Below are positions 21,349-32,690 of a stretch of 64,000 nucleotides of DNA, piece after piece. How positions within the stretch are numbered: position 1 is the first letter of the stretch; each line of letters begins with the position of its first letter. The position numbers and the translations under genes were made by a program. The notes below the pieces were generated by a model. It made no database searches. It was not told the origin of the DNA and was given only the letters and a program-made list of their open reading frames with translations. The stretch lies in contig CANTUQ010000106.1 of assembly GCA_947683425.1 (NCBI GenBank), positions 3,868,001 to 3,932,000 on the forward strand. Reading direction: 5' to 3'. The stretch comes from Excoecaria cochinchinensis (taxonomy: Eukaryota; Streptophyta; Magnoliopsida; Malpighiales; Euphorbiaceae).

Positions 21349-21935
21349 TGATAACAAAGGATATCTTGTAGAACGTCTCCTTGATTAAGTCACCTGTAAA
21401 CACAAGCAAACCGACGAGTTTCCGATAAGGGATACTCCGACGATCAAATTAGTAATTTGGATCAACTGAATTTTGTAAGAAAAATCTCTCCTGAAACGTA
21501 CCTTTCTCTTCCTTTTTATAGCCTTTCCTTTGATTCATAACAGCTGCCCTCTTGATTGGTCTTTATTAGGTAACAACTGTCTTCATAATGAGATTTTATT
21601 GAGTAACGGCTATCTTTATGATAAACCTTTATTGAGTAACGGCCACTTTTATGGCGGGAGCCGAGCTATCTCACACTGCTGAACTGTTCCCAGTAAACCG
21701 AGCTATTGACGTGGAGGATTTCCTGAATAGCCCTTTTACTGAACTACTGTAAGTGTCCAGTTATCAAATAAATTTGATGTGAGCCGAGCTATCAATGTTT
21801 TTCGGGCTGTTGTTAAGAGACTTCCGAACACCTTAATAACCGGACTCAAAAGCATGGTGATAACCGAACTTGTTAGAAGGTTGCTCGGTTATCAGTTACG
21901 TTATAATTCTAATACAACTTGTTTTGGGGCTGTCA
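21349..21935 (-). repeat. 5' LTR of element A
   Basis: Minus strand begins TGACAGCCCCAAAAC at 21935 and ends TTTGTTATCA at 21349, followed by TTTGGAGCGGGGAGCGTGG as the primer-site region, which element B matches after its own 5' LTR (ATCATTTGGTGCGGTGAGCG). The outer boundary is set by the TG start and is less certain, because the other LTR is not in the window. Repeats of the type GTTATTCAGTAAAGG / GAGTAACGGC occur inside. Confidence 0.6.
21512..21524 (-). promoter_or_regulatory. TATA box in the LTR of element A
   Basis: Minus strand GCTATAAAAAGG, about 165 bp before the LTR end, in the place and form of a Pol II TATA box. The element B LTRs carry CTCTATAAAA at the matching place. Confidence 0.6.
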
Positions 21936-22393
21936 CTTTGTTTAATAAACGTTCTTATTTACCTAAACCTTTTCTCTTCATTTGATAGTCACGTTGTTAC
22001 TCAATATTTGATCTAGGTCTTTCAAGATTTTCACCCACACATTTCAATCATGCATGCAACGGTTAGTGTCTTATTCTAATACTGTGTCAAATTTATATCA
22101 GTCTGAAAAAAAAAATTTAATAATTTTGGACTCACCATTATTTTATAGTTACTTAAATCACTCTAAAATTAGTTCCAAATTTCCAATACAATTATAAATT
22201 CTCATTATTTTCCTTAATTATTCGATGTGGTTCTCTCCAACACTCCGCCCATTCCATTTTAATTAAATGCTTTTTTAGAAAAAATTATTTAGTTTCTAGT
22301 GTTTTGAGAAAAATAAAATATTACTTTAACTTTATTTTCGATCATGTCCCTTAATTTAATTAGGCCATTAAATATTTGATTGGGAAATAAGTA

Positions 22394-22416
22394 TATATAT
22401 ATATATATATATATAT
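22394..22416. repeat. (AT)n microsatellite
   Basis: About 11 AT units. Confidence 0.9.
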
Positions 22417-22748
22417 GTTCAACAATAAATTAAAGAATTCAAGTTAAAATCCATAAAAAGTATTTAAGTGCGTGAATTCAAATTCTGTTTCAAAATGATA
22501 GTTTTTTTTAACACGTTAAAAATTAGTTAATGTTATTAAATTATAATATTATTTTTAGCAGCTATTAGTCATTAGGTATCAACTATATGACCAAACACGA
22601 ATTATTAAACCAAACAGGTCCTAAATAAATATTTAAAATTTATTAAGTTGATTATAATTTTAAAAAAGAAAAGTAAGATATAATTTGAGACAAACAACAA
22701 AAATCGAACTTTGTTAGAATGGAGGGACTACTTCAATGAACTCACTCG

Positions 22749-22804
<56 letters not shown>
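22749..22804. repeat. (AT)n microsatellite
   Basis: About 27 AT units; length likely variable between individuals. Confidence 0.95.
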
Positions 22805-22806
<2 letters not shown>

Positions 22807-24527
22807 CAACACTCGCTTAATAATTAAGTAAACTATATATTCATTTACAAACGATTGAGAAATTATAAATTCACTCTTGTTAATGACAAAATTATAAATT
22901 TTGAATCGCTAATTCATCTTGCTGCTTCCAATTTCACATAAAATGTAACTTGAAAAAGGAAAATATATAAAAACACACGTGGTAAAAATTTATAGTTAAG
23001 CACCTTATTGTTACCAATGATATTTACACTATTAAATTAGGCAAAAATAACCTATGTCCACCTGACTTTGGCAGTATCAGATATTACCTCCCGATGTTCA
23101 TAAAAGCGTACAATTATCCCCTCAATTCTTTTTCTACGTATATTTGCTTTGTTATATTTAGGGAGTAATATGTATACTTTTGTCAAGACCATATATAAAA
23201 AATATATTTGCTTAAAGAAGTCAAGAGGGTAATTTTTTATCAACATGGGGTAACATGTGCACGGTGTCCAACTCAAGTGGATAATAATTGATTTTTGTCA
23301 CATTCAAGTGTATAAAACATTATTCGTAAAATTAGAAATTCTTGCTATATGCCTGTTTTTTATGAAAAAAATAATTGAATGAAAAAGAAACTATCTCAAA
23401 TTTTGAAGGGTTCGGACAGTGGGATGCATGGTATGTACATCACCATAATCCATCGTTATCTGCTTCAGCAAGTATTAATATGATATGAAGTAATAAAAAT
23501 GTTTTACAGCAACAGGAATTTAGGATTATTATAGCCTCTACTAATTTATAAACAACTTTTTTTATACTCTTATGTTTTGAATACATAATTAATTAGACAT
23601 GTGAATTTTTTTTTATTTTTTTACAATATTTATTATAGTGATATAAATAAATAAATTAGGTACATTCTGCACAATTTTCATAACTGTATTCAAGATAAAA
23701 GGAATTAAACTTGCAACGTATAAAGATAATAATGGTGGTCCCACATTGGATCGCACACCCACATTCTTTTCATTCTCCCATTTCTCTATCTTTGTGTTTC
23801 TCAAAATCATTCTTTGCGTAAAAGCAAAGTAGTAAAAAAGGGAGATTGGGGATTTGAAATTGTGCAAAATCCTTCATGTTTTTTCATTCACTTATATGCT
23901 CATTTTTGTAATATTTAACAATTATTAAATTTGTTAAAATTAACTAATAAATTTTAATTCAATGATACTTTCTGATTCAGTAATTTAGAAGGATCAAGTT
24001 TGAGTTCCAATTGATGACATTCTCATAGCGCTTTTTTATTTAAGCGTAAAGAGACTATTATAATGGGTGTGATTAGGTGCACGGTGTGTAACGTCGGATT
24101 AGGTAAGATTAGACGTGTTCGCCTAATCCGATGGTGTAGAAACTCATGCGCGCACCCAAGTTATTCTCTATTATAATTGGAAGTTTAAGTATTTAAAAGA
24201 CTTAATATATTAAAATCCACCTGTACTTGTATTTAATTTTAAAATTAATACCTAAACTTTTTAAACTTTTAATTCACCGTATGAACTTTGAAAAGTGTAA
24301 TAATTTACTACCTAAATGAGTGATGTTACTGGCAAGAGAAAGGAACAAATGTGGCGGGTTGGTTGCCGGCGGCGATGAACGACTAGCAAGAGCTGCCGGG
24401 GTGTGAGATTAAGAAATGAGAAGACGAGAGGATTTAGGTTAGGTTAATTTTTCCCTTTTTGTTTGATTATGCCATTTGTCAAAATTATATTGGTCCATTT
24501 ACACGTCAGCAGCACGTGTGTTGCACT

Positions 24528-24966
24528 TGATAGCCGGACACTTCATCATAGAGTTTAGTAATCGGGCTCGTCCGGATATTTTTCAAGTCAATAGCTTGGA
24601 ATCAATATTTGGAAAGTCATTATTTACTAATATCTGCAGAATATTCAGAAGATTCTAATCTCATTATAAGGGAAGTTATTTGCCGTTATCTAATAAAATC
24701 CCTGCAAATCAGGAATCAAGCATAAATCAAGGAGTTAAAAGAGCTCTCTCCTATTTAGAGTTTGTTTTCTATTCCAAAATTAGGAAAAAGCTCTATAAAA
24801 AGGGAAATCAATGTATGTTTCCTCTCTCTGAAATTTTTCAACAATCACACTTTAATCAATTTACTGGCTTGACCGTCGGAATCTTTCTTGTCGGAAACCC
24901 GTCGGTTTTCTTATATTTTCAGGTGACTCATTCAAGAAGACGATCCGAAGAATCTGATTGTCATCA
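24528..24966 (+). repeat. 5' LTR of element B
   Basis: Starts TGATAGCCGGACACTTCATC and ends near ATTGTCATCA. It contains a TATA box at 24794 (CTCTATAAAAAGGG). High similarity to 33233-33650 across almost the full length. Confidence 0.88.
24792..24804 (+). promoter_or_regulatory. TATA box in the 5' LTR of element B
   Basis: CTCTATAAAAAGGG, matched by CTCTATAAAAGGGG at 33501 in the 3' LTR. Confidence 0.6.
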
Positions 24967-24990
24967 TTTGGTGCGGTGAGCGTGGACCAC
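24967..24990 (+). other. Primer-binding-site region of element B
   Basis: TTTGGTGCGGTGAGCGTGG directly follows the LTR and is nearly the same as in element A. The priming tRNA was not identified. Confidence 0.5.
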
Positions 24991-25011
24991 TTCAAAGATT
25001 TTCAGTCAACA

Positions 25012-26300
25012 ATGGATCTCTTCCCCAACTTGCCTATCTCTGCTACCCCATTAGCAAACCAACCCAAAACTGCCCCCCAACTCCGGTCAATATTTTTGGC
25101 CAGACTTTTCATCACTTACAGCTAACTCAACCAGAACAAATCTCACCATTTTTAGCACGACAGCTATTCTAGCAAACACAAAACCATACACCTGTGACAC
25201 CCTAATCCATCACCATCCCAGCAATCCCAAGCTTAACTCCTCAAACTGCCCAAACACTCCTGACTGCCTTATCAGCTATGGCCGCTCATGCACCACCTGC
25301 ACCCATCCCTCTGGCACCACCCACAGTCCAAACACCCGTAATTGCTCAAATCCCTACACAAACACCATAACCTATACCATGTACACTGGCCCCTGGAGCA
25401 ATTATAACCCTAACAACTGAGCAGTTTGAAAAGCTATTTAAAGAGAGGATGCAGAAGTTCCAAAACCATATTACCTTGCAATATCAGGGAAACTTTCGAT
25501 CCCCACTATCCAGGGATATTTTGGCTGCTCCTTTTCCCCAGATACAATTACCTCACTTGCCCAAATACAATGGCAGCACTGATCCCCAGGCTTATTTGGA
25601 TGAATTCTATCATACCATACTGGTACATACAACAGAAGATGTTGTATTGTGCAAAATCTTCCCTCAAACCCTCACAGAGTCCGTACAGATCTAGTTTCGC
25701 AACTTACCTGAGCACTCTGTTTATAGTTTTAAGCAGTTTAGCGATATGTTCATTGCTAAGTTCGTCACAGCTATTCGCCCAGCAAAGGTTTCGGCCGATC
25801 TCACTTTGATTCATCAGGAGAAGGGAGAGCCACTTAGAGCCTACGTGGAACGATTCAATGTGGTGGCCATGGATATTCAAAACCTGAATTTGGAACTAGC
25901 TATCAACTACTTCATTTGCAACACAAGGTGTTAGGATCTCAGTGATTCCCTAAGCAAAAAGCCACCGAGCAATTTTACCGAGCTTATGTCCCAGGCTCAT
26001 AAGTATATCAGAATGAACGAAGCTCGTCGACTTTGATACAACTTTCAGCTCAGAGAAACAGATAAAAGCTTTCGACTGGGCCACGACAGAAATAATGGAG
26101 GTCGGGATGATTCTAGAAACAGGGGATTGGGCAGCTCCAACGGAACTTATGTAGTCATTAAGCCGCACTCTAGTGATCAGCCGGTTGAAAAACTGACAAC
26201 CTTGATGGCCTCGAGGTCCCAAATTTTAGCTTGGATGAAGGAAAATGAGCAGGTTAACTGGCCATGTCCCATGAGAGAGGATCCCAATAGGGACTAAAGC
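25012..26300 (+). pseudogene. gag of element B, degenerate
   Basis: The ATG at 25012 gives MDLFPNLPISATPLANQP, matching the MEIFPNL start of element A. A Pro-rich N-terminus is followed by the core: NFRSPLSRDILAAPF, LPKYNGSTDPQAYLDEF, CKIFPQTLTESVQI, stop TAG at 25693 (Trp in A), then MFIAKFVTAIRPAKVSADL, YVERFNVVAMDIQNLN and a basic tail. Several stops sit in one frame (25693, about 25934, about 26035, about 26297). The knuckle remnant reads FHRDKGHETNYYW at 26315-26355, with the last Cys lost. It would have formed the virus-like particle; dead here. Confidence 0.85.
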
Positions 26301-26599
26301 CTCTACTATTCCTTTCACAGAGATAAGGGACATGAGACAAACTACTACTGGCAGCTCAAGTGGGAGATCGAGTTGTTAGTTCGGAAGGGAAAGCTCGATC
26401 AGTTTGTAAAGGGTACGAATAAGAGCGGTAGAGATCAGTCCCTATCACCTTGGAGGCAAGACAATAGGGCAAGTACAAGTAAAAAAGTTCCAGTTGGGGT
26501 TATCCATGTCATTGCAATTTCCATGTTTTTGAGGACTCTAGGAAATAAAAAGAAAAAGAGGTGTTCTCTTTGGGGGCCGGTCCGAGAACAAGGGGATAT

Positions 26600-27240
26600 G
26601 AAGTGAAGTTCTCTGAGGAAGATAGAGCTCATGTTCGGACACCTCACACGGACTCTTTGGTAGTGGAAGCTCTGATACAAGATTACCTGGTTTAGAGAAT
26701 TTTGGTTGATACGGGCAGCGCGGTCAACCTCATCACCCTCCGAGCATACAGGGCACTGGGAATGTCTACCAACACGTTAAAAGTTATGCCAGCCCCACTT
26801 ATTAAGATATCAGGACAGCTGATTAAGGTAGAGGGATCGGTCATGTTAGCACTACAGCTCGGAGATGATAAGACTATTTGCCACTGCAAAAGCTATTTTA
26901 TAGTGGTTGATATACCACTCGTCTACAAAATAATCTTTGGGCGACCTTTTTTTGGTAGGAGTGGATGTATACATCTCCATGCGCAAGCTGCTGATGAGGA
27001 TCCCTATTTCAGGAGGTGTGGCAGTACTCCGAAAAAACCAAAAAGCAGCATGGGAGACATATGTCACAATGTTAAAAGAGGCTGATCAGTCTTTGCCATT
27101 GGATGCAATGGATATCCCAACGGCTTGGAATACCTTAGATTCACTCCAGGAAGTGGAGCTCGCTCCAGGAAAAGTTGTCAAGATAACTGCCAATAAGATG
27201 AGAAAGGAAAAAAGATGTGTTGGTTATTGTCCTCTCTGAA
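26600..27240 (+). pseudogene. Protease and linker of element B
   Basis: RILVDTGSAVNLITLRAYRAL (26698-26760) is the aspartic-protease active site with its Asp intact at 26708-26710. It is followed by VDIPLVYKIIFGRPF and, after a frameshift in a T-run near 26950, DVYISMRKLLMRIPISGGVAVL. The protease would cut the polyprotein. The catalytic site is intact but the frame is interrupted on both sides. Confidence 0.8.
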
Positions 27241-27299
27241 TTCATGGATGTGTTCGCCTGGCAGCCCTCGGATATCAAGGGCGTATCTTTTATGGTAAT

Positions 27300-27982
27300 G
27301 TGCCACTCGCTTAACATCCAATCGAGCGACAGTTAGTAATGGCTGAGGAGACGGACACTCTGTTAAAAAATGGGTTCGTAAGGGAAGTCCTATACCCGGA
27401 CTGGCTGTCAAACGTAACAAAAAGTGGAGGATGTGTGTTGATTTCATGGATCTTAATAAAGCTTGCCCCAAAGATAACTACCCGCTACCTAACATAGATC
27501 TTCTGGTTAATTCCACTTCCGAATTCGAAGAATACGCCTTTTTGGATGCTTCTGCTGGCTATCACCAAATACCTATGGATAAGGCTGACGAAGCGAAAAC
27601 TGCATTTATCACACATTGGGCAACATACTGTTATCGAGTCATGCCTTTTGGGCTCAAAAATGCCGATGCCACTTATCAGAGATTGATGAATAGGATATTT
27701 GCTGATCCGTTCGGGAGAAATATGAAAGTCTATATAGATGACATGATTATTAAGAGCAAGACAATGAAGAGCCTACCAACTGAGCTGACAGAGACTTTCA
27801 CGACCCTCAGAAAGTTTGGTCTCAAGCTCAATATAGAGAAATGTGCTTTCGGTGTACAATCCGGTAAATTCCTTGGGTTCATGATCTCGAAAAAGGGGAT
27901 AGAAGCCTACCCAGCAAAGATTCAAGCCATTCTGGAGATAAAACCTCAGTTGGAAAGGTACAGAAATTCAATGGAAAGGTAA
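27300..27982 (+). pseudogene. Reverse transcriptase of element B
   Basis: The longest open stretch of the element (27431-27982, 183 codons). It shows MCVDFMDLNKACPKDNYPLP, FLDASAGYHQIPMD, YRVMPFGLKNADATYQRLMN, the catalytic YIDDMIIKSK (27731-27760) and GKFLGFMISKKGIEAYPAKI. The fingers region (27300-27430) precedes it in a damaged frame, and the frame ends just after the palm. The core looks nearly complete, but the surrounding polyprotein is broken. Confidence 0.88.
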
Positions 27983-28525
27983 CATCACTTGGCATATTTA
28001 TTTCTTATTTGGCTAAATGCTGCCTTCCCTTTTACAGTGCTCTCAAAAGGGTAAAAAATTTCGAGTGGACTCCGGATTATCAGAAGGCGTTTGAACAGTT
28101 AAAATGGTTTCTCAGTTAGGCGAAACTCTATACATGGATCTGGTGGTTTCATCCGGGGCTGTTGGTTCGGTTTTGATCAGAAAAGAGGGTAGCCAGCAGT
28201 TCCCGATCTATTACACCAGCACGGTAATGAAAGGCACCGAACTAAGATACCCCATACTGGAGCAGTTAGCTTTTGCACTAGTCACTTCAGCGATAAAACT
28301 CCGGCCGTACTTTCAGGTCACATTGTGGTGGTTTGGACAAACTCAAATCTTAGAAAAGTGCTCCAGACGCCAAAAGCATCTGGGAGAGTTACTAAATGGG
28401 CAGCTCAGTTGGGTGAGTTCGATGTTCGGTATGAAGCACGCTCATCAGTGAAAGCCCAGGTTCTAGTTGACTTTGTAGCAGAATTACACGCCCCACCACC
28501 GGAACTGAACCCATGTTCTTGAAAG
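27983..28525 (+). pseudogene. RT thumb and gypsy-type RNase H of element B
   Basis: The thumb is in a shifted frame (CLPFYSALKRVKNFEWTPDYQKAFEQLK, about 28019-28102). Then follow LGETLYMDLVVSSGAVGSVLIRKEGSQQFPIYY and, after another shift, RVTKWAAQLGEFDVRYEARSS. As in element A the first RNase H is decayed. The frame ends with TGA at 28520-28522 just before the second RNase H. Confidence 0.75.
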
Positions 28526-29100
28526 TTGTATGTTGATGGAGCATCTTCATCGACAGGTGCTGGGGCCGGAGTGATCCTTATCAGGCTAGGAAAGATAACA
28601 ATACGGGGAAAGGCTCATATAGCATTTCAAGCCTCCAACAATGTGGCGGAGTATGAAGCTCTCAGTTTCGGTTTACAGCTCTCCATTGAGGTAAAACCAA
28701 ACTCCTTGGCCATTTTTTCTGACTCATAGCTAGTTGTTAGCCAGATGCTCGGGAAGTTTGAAGCCAAAGATCAAATAATGATCCGATATAAAGAGTTAAT
28801 AGTCGCACTCCTCTCTCAACTGGAGAAACTGGAACGTGCATGATCTATCCAACAAATACCCCGGGCAAAGATTGAGGGCGCAGATACCCTGGACAAGCAG
28901 GCTTGCCTTCAGGACCAAACATCCACGGCAGACATCATCTGGTCAGTCATATTGGCCCCAACTCACGAGACCCATAAGGTTCATTTGTAGGAGTCGATGG
29001 ATGGATGGCGACTATTGATTTATCAATACTTGAGCATCGGAGTTCTTCCTGAGGATCAAGTTTAAGCTCGAAAAGTAGTTCGACGATCCAGTCGGTATGC
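28526..29100 (+). pseudogene. Archaeal-type second RNase H of element B
   Basis: MYVDGASSSTGAGAGVILI, NNVAEYEALSFGL and LAIFSDS give the D, E and D pattern. A TAG follows at 28728-28730, then VVSQMLGKFEAKD and a damaged C-terminal part. Sister of 4760-5362. Confidence 0.8.
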
Positions 29101-30238
29101 AATCTTAAACGACCAATTATATAGGCAATCTTTTTTAGCTCCTTAGGCAAAATGCTTGAGTACAAAAGATGGTGATTATGTGCTGAGAGATATCCATAAA
29201 GGCATCTGTCATGCATATGAAGGGGTACAAGCTATAGCTCGGAAGGCTTTACTGCAGGGATATTATTGGCCTAGTATAGAGAAAGATGCTAAGGAGCTCA
29301 TTCAGAAGTGCGACAAATGCCAATGGTTCGGTAATATGACCTATCAGAAGCCTACTTCTCAAGTTCCTATCCACAGTCCTTGGCCATTCACTCAGTGGGG
29401 TACCAACATTCTAGGCCCTTTTTCCTTGACTACCGGGCAGTGGAAGTTCTTGGTTGTGGTAGTTGATTATTTTACTAAGTGGGTAGAAGCAGAACACCTA
29501 GCTGCAATCACCCCAGCAAACATTATCAAGTTCGTCCAGAAGTCTATCATAACAAGGTTCGGGATCCCTCATGCCATCATCATTGATAATGGTAAATAAT
29601 TCGATTGTGCGGCATTTAGGGGCTATTGTTCGAAGTTGAGGATCTAGCTTTGCTTTACCTCTGTATACTATCCGCAATCAAATGGCATGATTGAGGTAAC
29701 TAATCAAACTATACTGATAGGACTAAGGAAAAGACTCAATTCAACAAAGGGCCTCTAGGTTGATGAACTGTACAACGTTATATGGGCCTACTGAACATCA
29801 CCAAGATCTGCAACAGGAGTCACGCCTTTCTCCCTCACATATAGGACAGAAACGGTTATTCCATGTGAGATCGGTGTTCCAAATATTCGAACTATAAGGT
29901 TTGATGCTAAGAAAAATGATGCAAGCTTACTGTGTCAACTAGACAGATTAGAGGAACAAAGAGAGTTCGCCCAAATACAATCCGCTGCATAAAAGCAAAG
30001 GATGTTGTCCTACCACGATCAGTATCTCAAACTAAGGTCATTCAGAATCAGATAGCTCGTTCTCAAAATGGTAGTTGCATCCTAGACAACAGTTGGGGTA
30101 GGAAAGCTAAATCCAAACTGGGAAGGTCCGTACGTAATACATGAAGTCAGAGGTGGAGCTCACAAGTTAAAGGATTTCTACGGTAAAATACTTCCCCATT
30201 CATGGAACGTCTCCAATTTGAAGATCTATTGTCAGTAG
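29101..30238 (+). pseudogene. Integrase of element B, first catalytic Asp lost
   Basis: The zinc-binding HHCC region is complete (DIHKGICHAYEG ... KCDKCQWF). The core reads WGTNILGPFSL where element A has WGIDILGPFP, so the first catalytic Asp is Asn. The second Asp is kept (IIIDNGK) but is followed by TAA where element A has Gln. The Glu region (YPQSNGMIEVTN) lies at about 29670-29702. The C-terminal domain ends HSWNVSNLKIYCQ with stop TAG at 30236-30238. Not functional. Confidence 0.88.
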
Positions 30239-30893
30239 TCTTTTATCCCAATCTCGGCTATTTTTTATGATGAGCACTACTGTTCACTAACAGTTCGATT
30301 TTCATTGTTACCGCTCACTCTGCTGTATCGCCATTCGAGCATTTTTAGCTAGTATTGTATTTCACTTAGCTCGGCTTTATCACCATTCAAACAATTGTAC
30401 TAGCTAGATTATCAATAAAGAGGTATATTTATGGAATAAGCGTTTTTTTATTAAGTGCATAATCGTCGTTCAAACTCGGCAGTTTCGCCATAAAGAGCAT
30501 AACTGTTCATTAGCAGTTCAGCTTTCATTGCTATCACTCACTCGGCAATATCGCCACCCGAGCATTTATTCTATCATTTATCATTTAGTTCGGTTATATT
30601 GCCATTCAAGCAACCGTATTATCAGATATATTAATAAAGGAAGACTATTATCGAAACTCAATACATTATACTAATCAGCTTTATCGCCATGTATTCTGTG
30701 TTATCGTTCAGATAAACAAAGTACTTGTTATCCACAATCCGAGTATTTTTCCATTCGCGCATGGGTACTAAAGTGCTCGGGCAATGCGATTGTTTACGAT
30801 AATAATTCAAAGCGCTCGGAGATCAAAAAAAAATTTGATTCCATTAATATGAAAATGTTACAGAAACAAAGTTAAAGAAAAGTAAAGCCCTAT
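30239..30893. other. Spacer between integrase and antisense gene of element B
   Basis: 655 bp built of loose repeats of about 110-130 bp with words such as TATCGCCATTCGAGCA and CAGTTCG.TTTCATTG. The matching spacer of element A is 311 bp. No gene seen. Confidence 0.55.
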
Positions 30894-32690
30894 CTACTCA
30901 TCAGGGTAGACATCATCTAATCAAGACCAATCCATATCTGGATGACATCCTTTTGCAGACAGTTTAGAACTGAAAGCAAGGCACTTATCAACGGCTTTGT
31001 CCAGGGCTTTGTATTCCAACTCAGTACACTTCTCTTCGAGATCAGTTTTCTCTTTTTGGGCTACCTCCAGCTCGGCCTTGCATTTATCCAGCTCGACCAT
31101 GGCTTCTATGCACTTTCTTTCGGCAGATGCTGCCTTCTCTTCAGCAATTGCCACCTTATTAAGCGTATCAACCGCCTTAGCCTCATATTTACCCTCTGCT
31201 GCATTAGCCTAGAACCTCTGCCCGGCAAAAGATTGTACTTCTCTTTTCCAAGCCATGATTAGCCTATTCATCTTGGCAATCACAGCCCCTCCGAGAATAG
31301 ACCCCTGCAAGCAATCATACATGAACACAAAATATCAGCTGAAATCAAGAGCTGGGATGCAGAAATCAAAACTCACTTCTACTTAGTGCCTCTTGAGAGC
31401 ATAACTCAACTGCTCAGTATTCATCTTCATCAGGGGAGCAACCTCCCTCGGTATGTAGGCAAGCTGATGGAAAAAGGCATTGAACTCGTTGTTATCCTTG
31501 GAGTAAGCGTCCCCTTGCTCCTCTCAAAACTGAGCCAACTCATTGGCAAGGATTTGTATGTTCCTGGATCCCGAGGGCTGAGACACCGATGCCCCAGCCA
31601 CTGACGTGCTCTCGTGGCAGGGGGGGCTCGGTAGTGACCCCTTGCTCGGTGGCCTCCTAGGTAGGGTTTAGTGCCTGTGAGGGAGAGTTATCCTCCACCT
31701 CAATAGGAATTGAGCTCAGGGTTGAGGTGGTGGGTCTGGCTCTAATAGGCGAAGTAACCAGCTCAGCCTCAAGTACTGAGCTCACCTGGGTTTTCTACCT
31801 CTTCGCTCGCATCATCTCAGCCATGCTCAGTCTATCAGTCCTCTTCATCGCTGCAAAAAAGAAAATAATAAGAGAGTATTAGAATAGAAGAACGGCTAAA
31901 AGAGTATACTTTTTTAAAGACGCTGAGATGATTCTTTTGGGGTTAAGCCGAACATGAGTTGTTCCTTGATGTCTATCTTGTTTTTGGCCAAAGCCTTCCA
32001 CCGGACCAGAGTTCATTCCTCCTCGTCGGAGAGATATAAAGGGTTGTTATTTTTGTTGACATACCGGCCCTAGTTTGTTCAAAAATCGGATTCATAATCG
32101 CTATCCATAATGAAGAAGCGATTCTTCCAGTTCTTCAAGGACTCCGGGTTCCCTGAAAAGATACCATAGCTAGCTCAGGCCTGGATATAGTTGTGGTCCT
32201 CAGTAGTTTCCCGGAGCCTAACCACGTGGGTAGCCTGGAAAAGCCTGAGGGTCAGGTCGATGTCATTATTGGCCGTCCACATCTACAGTGCTAAAATAGT
32301 TCGCCATGCGTTGGGATAAATTTGGCCCATGGTTAAATCATAATAATTCATGACCTCGATCTCAAATCTAGTCGAGGGAAGTCTCATCCCAGCCTCGAAA
32401 TCGGCCTCATAAACAACTATGGTCTTCTTGCTCAAAAACTTGGCATTAGCTCGGACATTAGCCCCAAGAGCATAGATCCTTTAGCTTTCAGGAATGCCCA
32501 AACACTTGTACAGATCTACCATTTCACTACTCTTTACAGCCGAGCCGATGCTTCCCACTCGGGGAAGTCTCCTGGGTTCCTTCTTTCTCGATGGATCTGG
32601 CTGACTGGTACTGGGAGATTTTGAAATATCGTCGTGTAAAAGCCCCTCCTCTACTCTAACTCTCTCACTGGAACCCTCAGAAGAACTCAT
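30894..32690 (-). pseudogene. Antisense extra gene of element B (Transposase_28-like plus coiled coil), broken
   Basis: Start ATG at 32690 (MSSSEGSSERVRVEEGLL), aligned with MSASDSFTKSVRVEEGL in element A. After KEPRRLPRVGSIG the frame runs into the gypsy-associated domain (IVVYEADFEAGMRLP, PNAWRTILAL, NPESLKNWKNRFF, LYLSDEEE) to about 31920. A TTTTTTGCAG site then precedes MKRTDRLSMAEMMRAKR at 31845. The third part has an intron, donor GAA|GTGAGT at 31376 and acceptor CTTGCAG at 31305. A coiled-coil tail (EKAASAERKCIEAMVELDKCKAELEV in part) ends PDMDWS...VYPDE with the stop at 30896-30894. Several stops break it. Opposite in strand to gag-pol, it would need its own promoter near 32700-33200. 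Confidence 0.7.
31305..31376 (-). other. Predicted 72-bp intron of the antisense gene (element B)
   Basis: GTGAGT donor, TTGCAG acceptor, T-rich between, at the same residue junction (VE / GSILGG) as the element A intron at 2803-2868. Confidence 0.65.

Larger units (their letters stand above)
1373..21935 (-). mobile_element. Element A: degenerate Tat-type Ty3/gypsy retrotransposon with nested insertions
   Basis: On the minus strand the order is LTR (21935-21349), primer-site region, gag (21312-19954), protease and reverse transcriptase (19755-17701), a nested 11.7 kb insertion (17700-6031), then RNase H, a second archaeal-type RNase H and integrase (5999-3650), and finally a gene on the opposite strand (1509-3338). 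An extra RNase H before integrase and an extra ORF between pol and the 3' LTR are known traits of the plant Tat lineage. Frames are broken by stops and small shifts and the protease Asp is lost, so the copy is dead. The 3' LTR is not seen; the element is cut at 1372/1373 by another LTR. Without the nested insertions it is about 8.2 kb. Confidence 0.85.
21936..24189. other. AT-rich intergenic DNA, no gene seen
   Basis: No supported gene in 2.25 kb. It holds (AT)n tracts at 22394-22416 and 22750-22803, old repeat-like text at about 23040-23300 (CTGACTTTGGCAGTATCAG, AGTGGATAATAATTGA), and a hairpin at 24094-24131. Confidence 0.6.
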
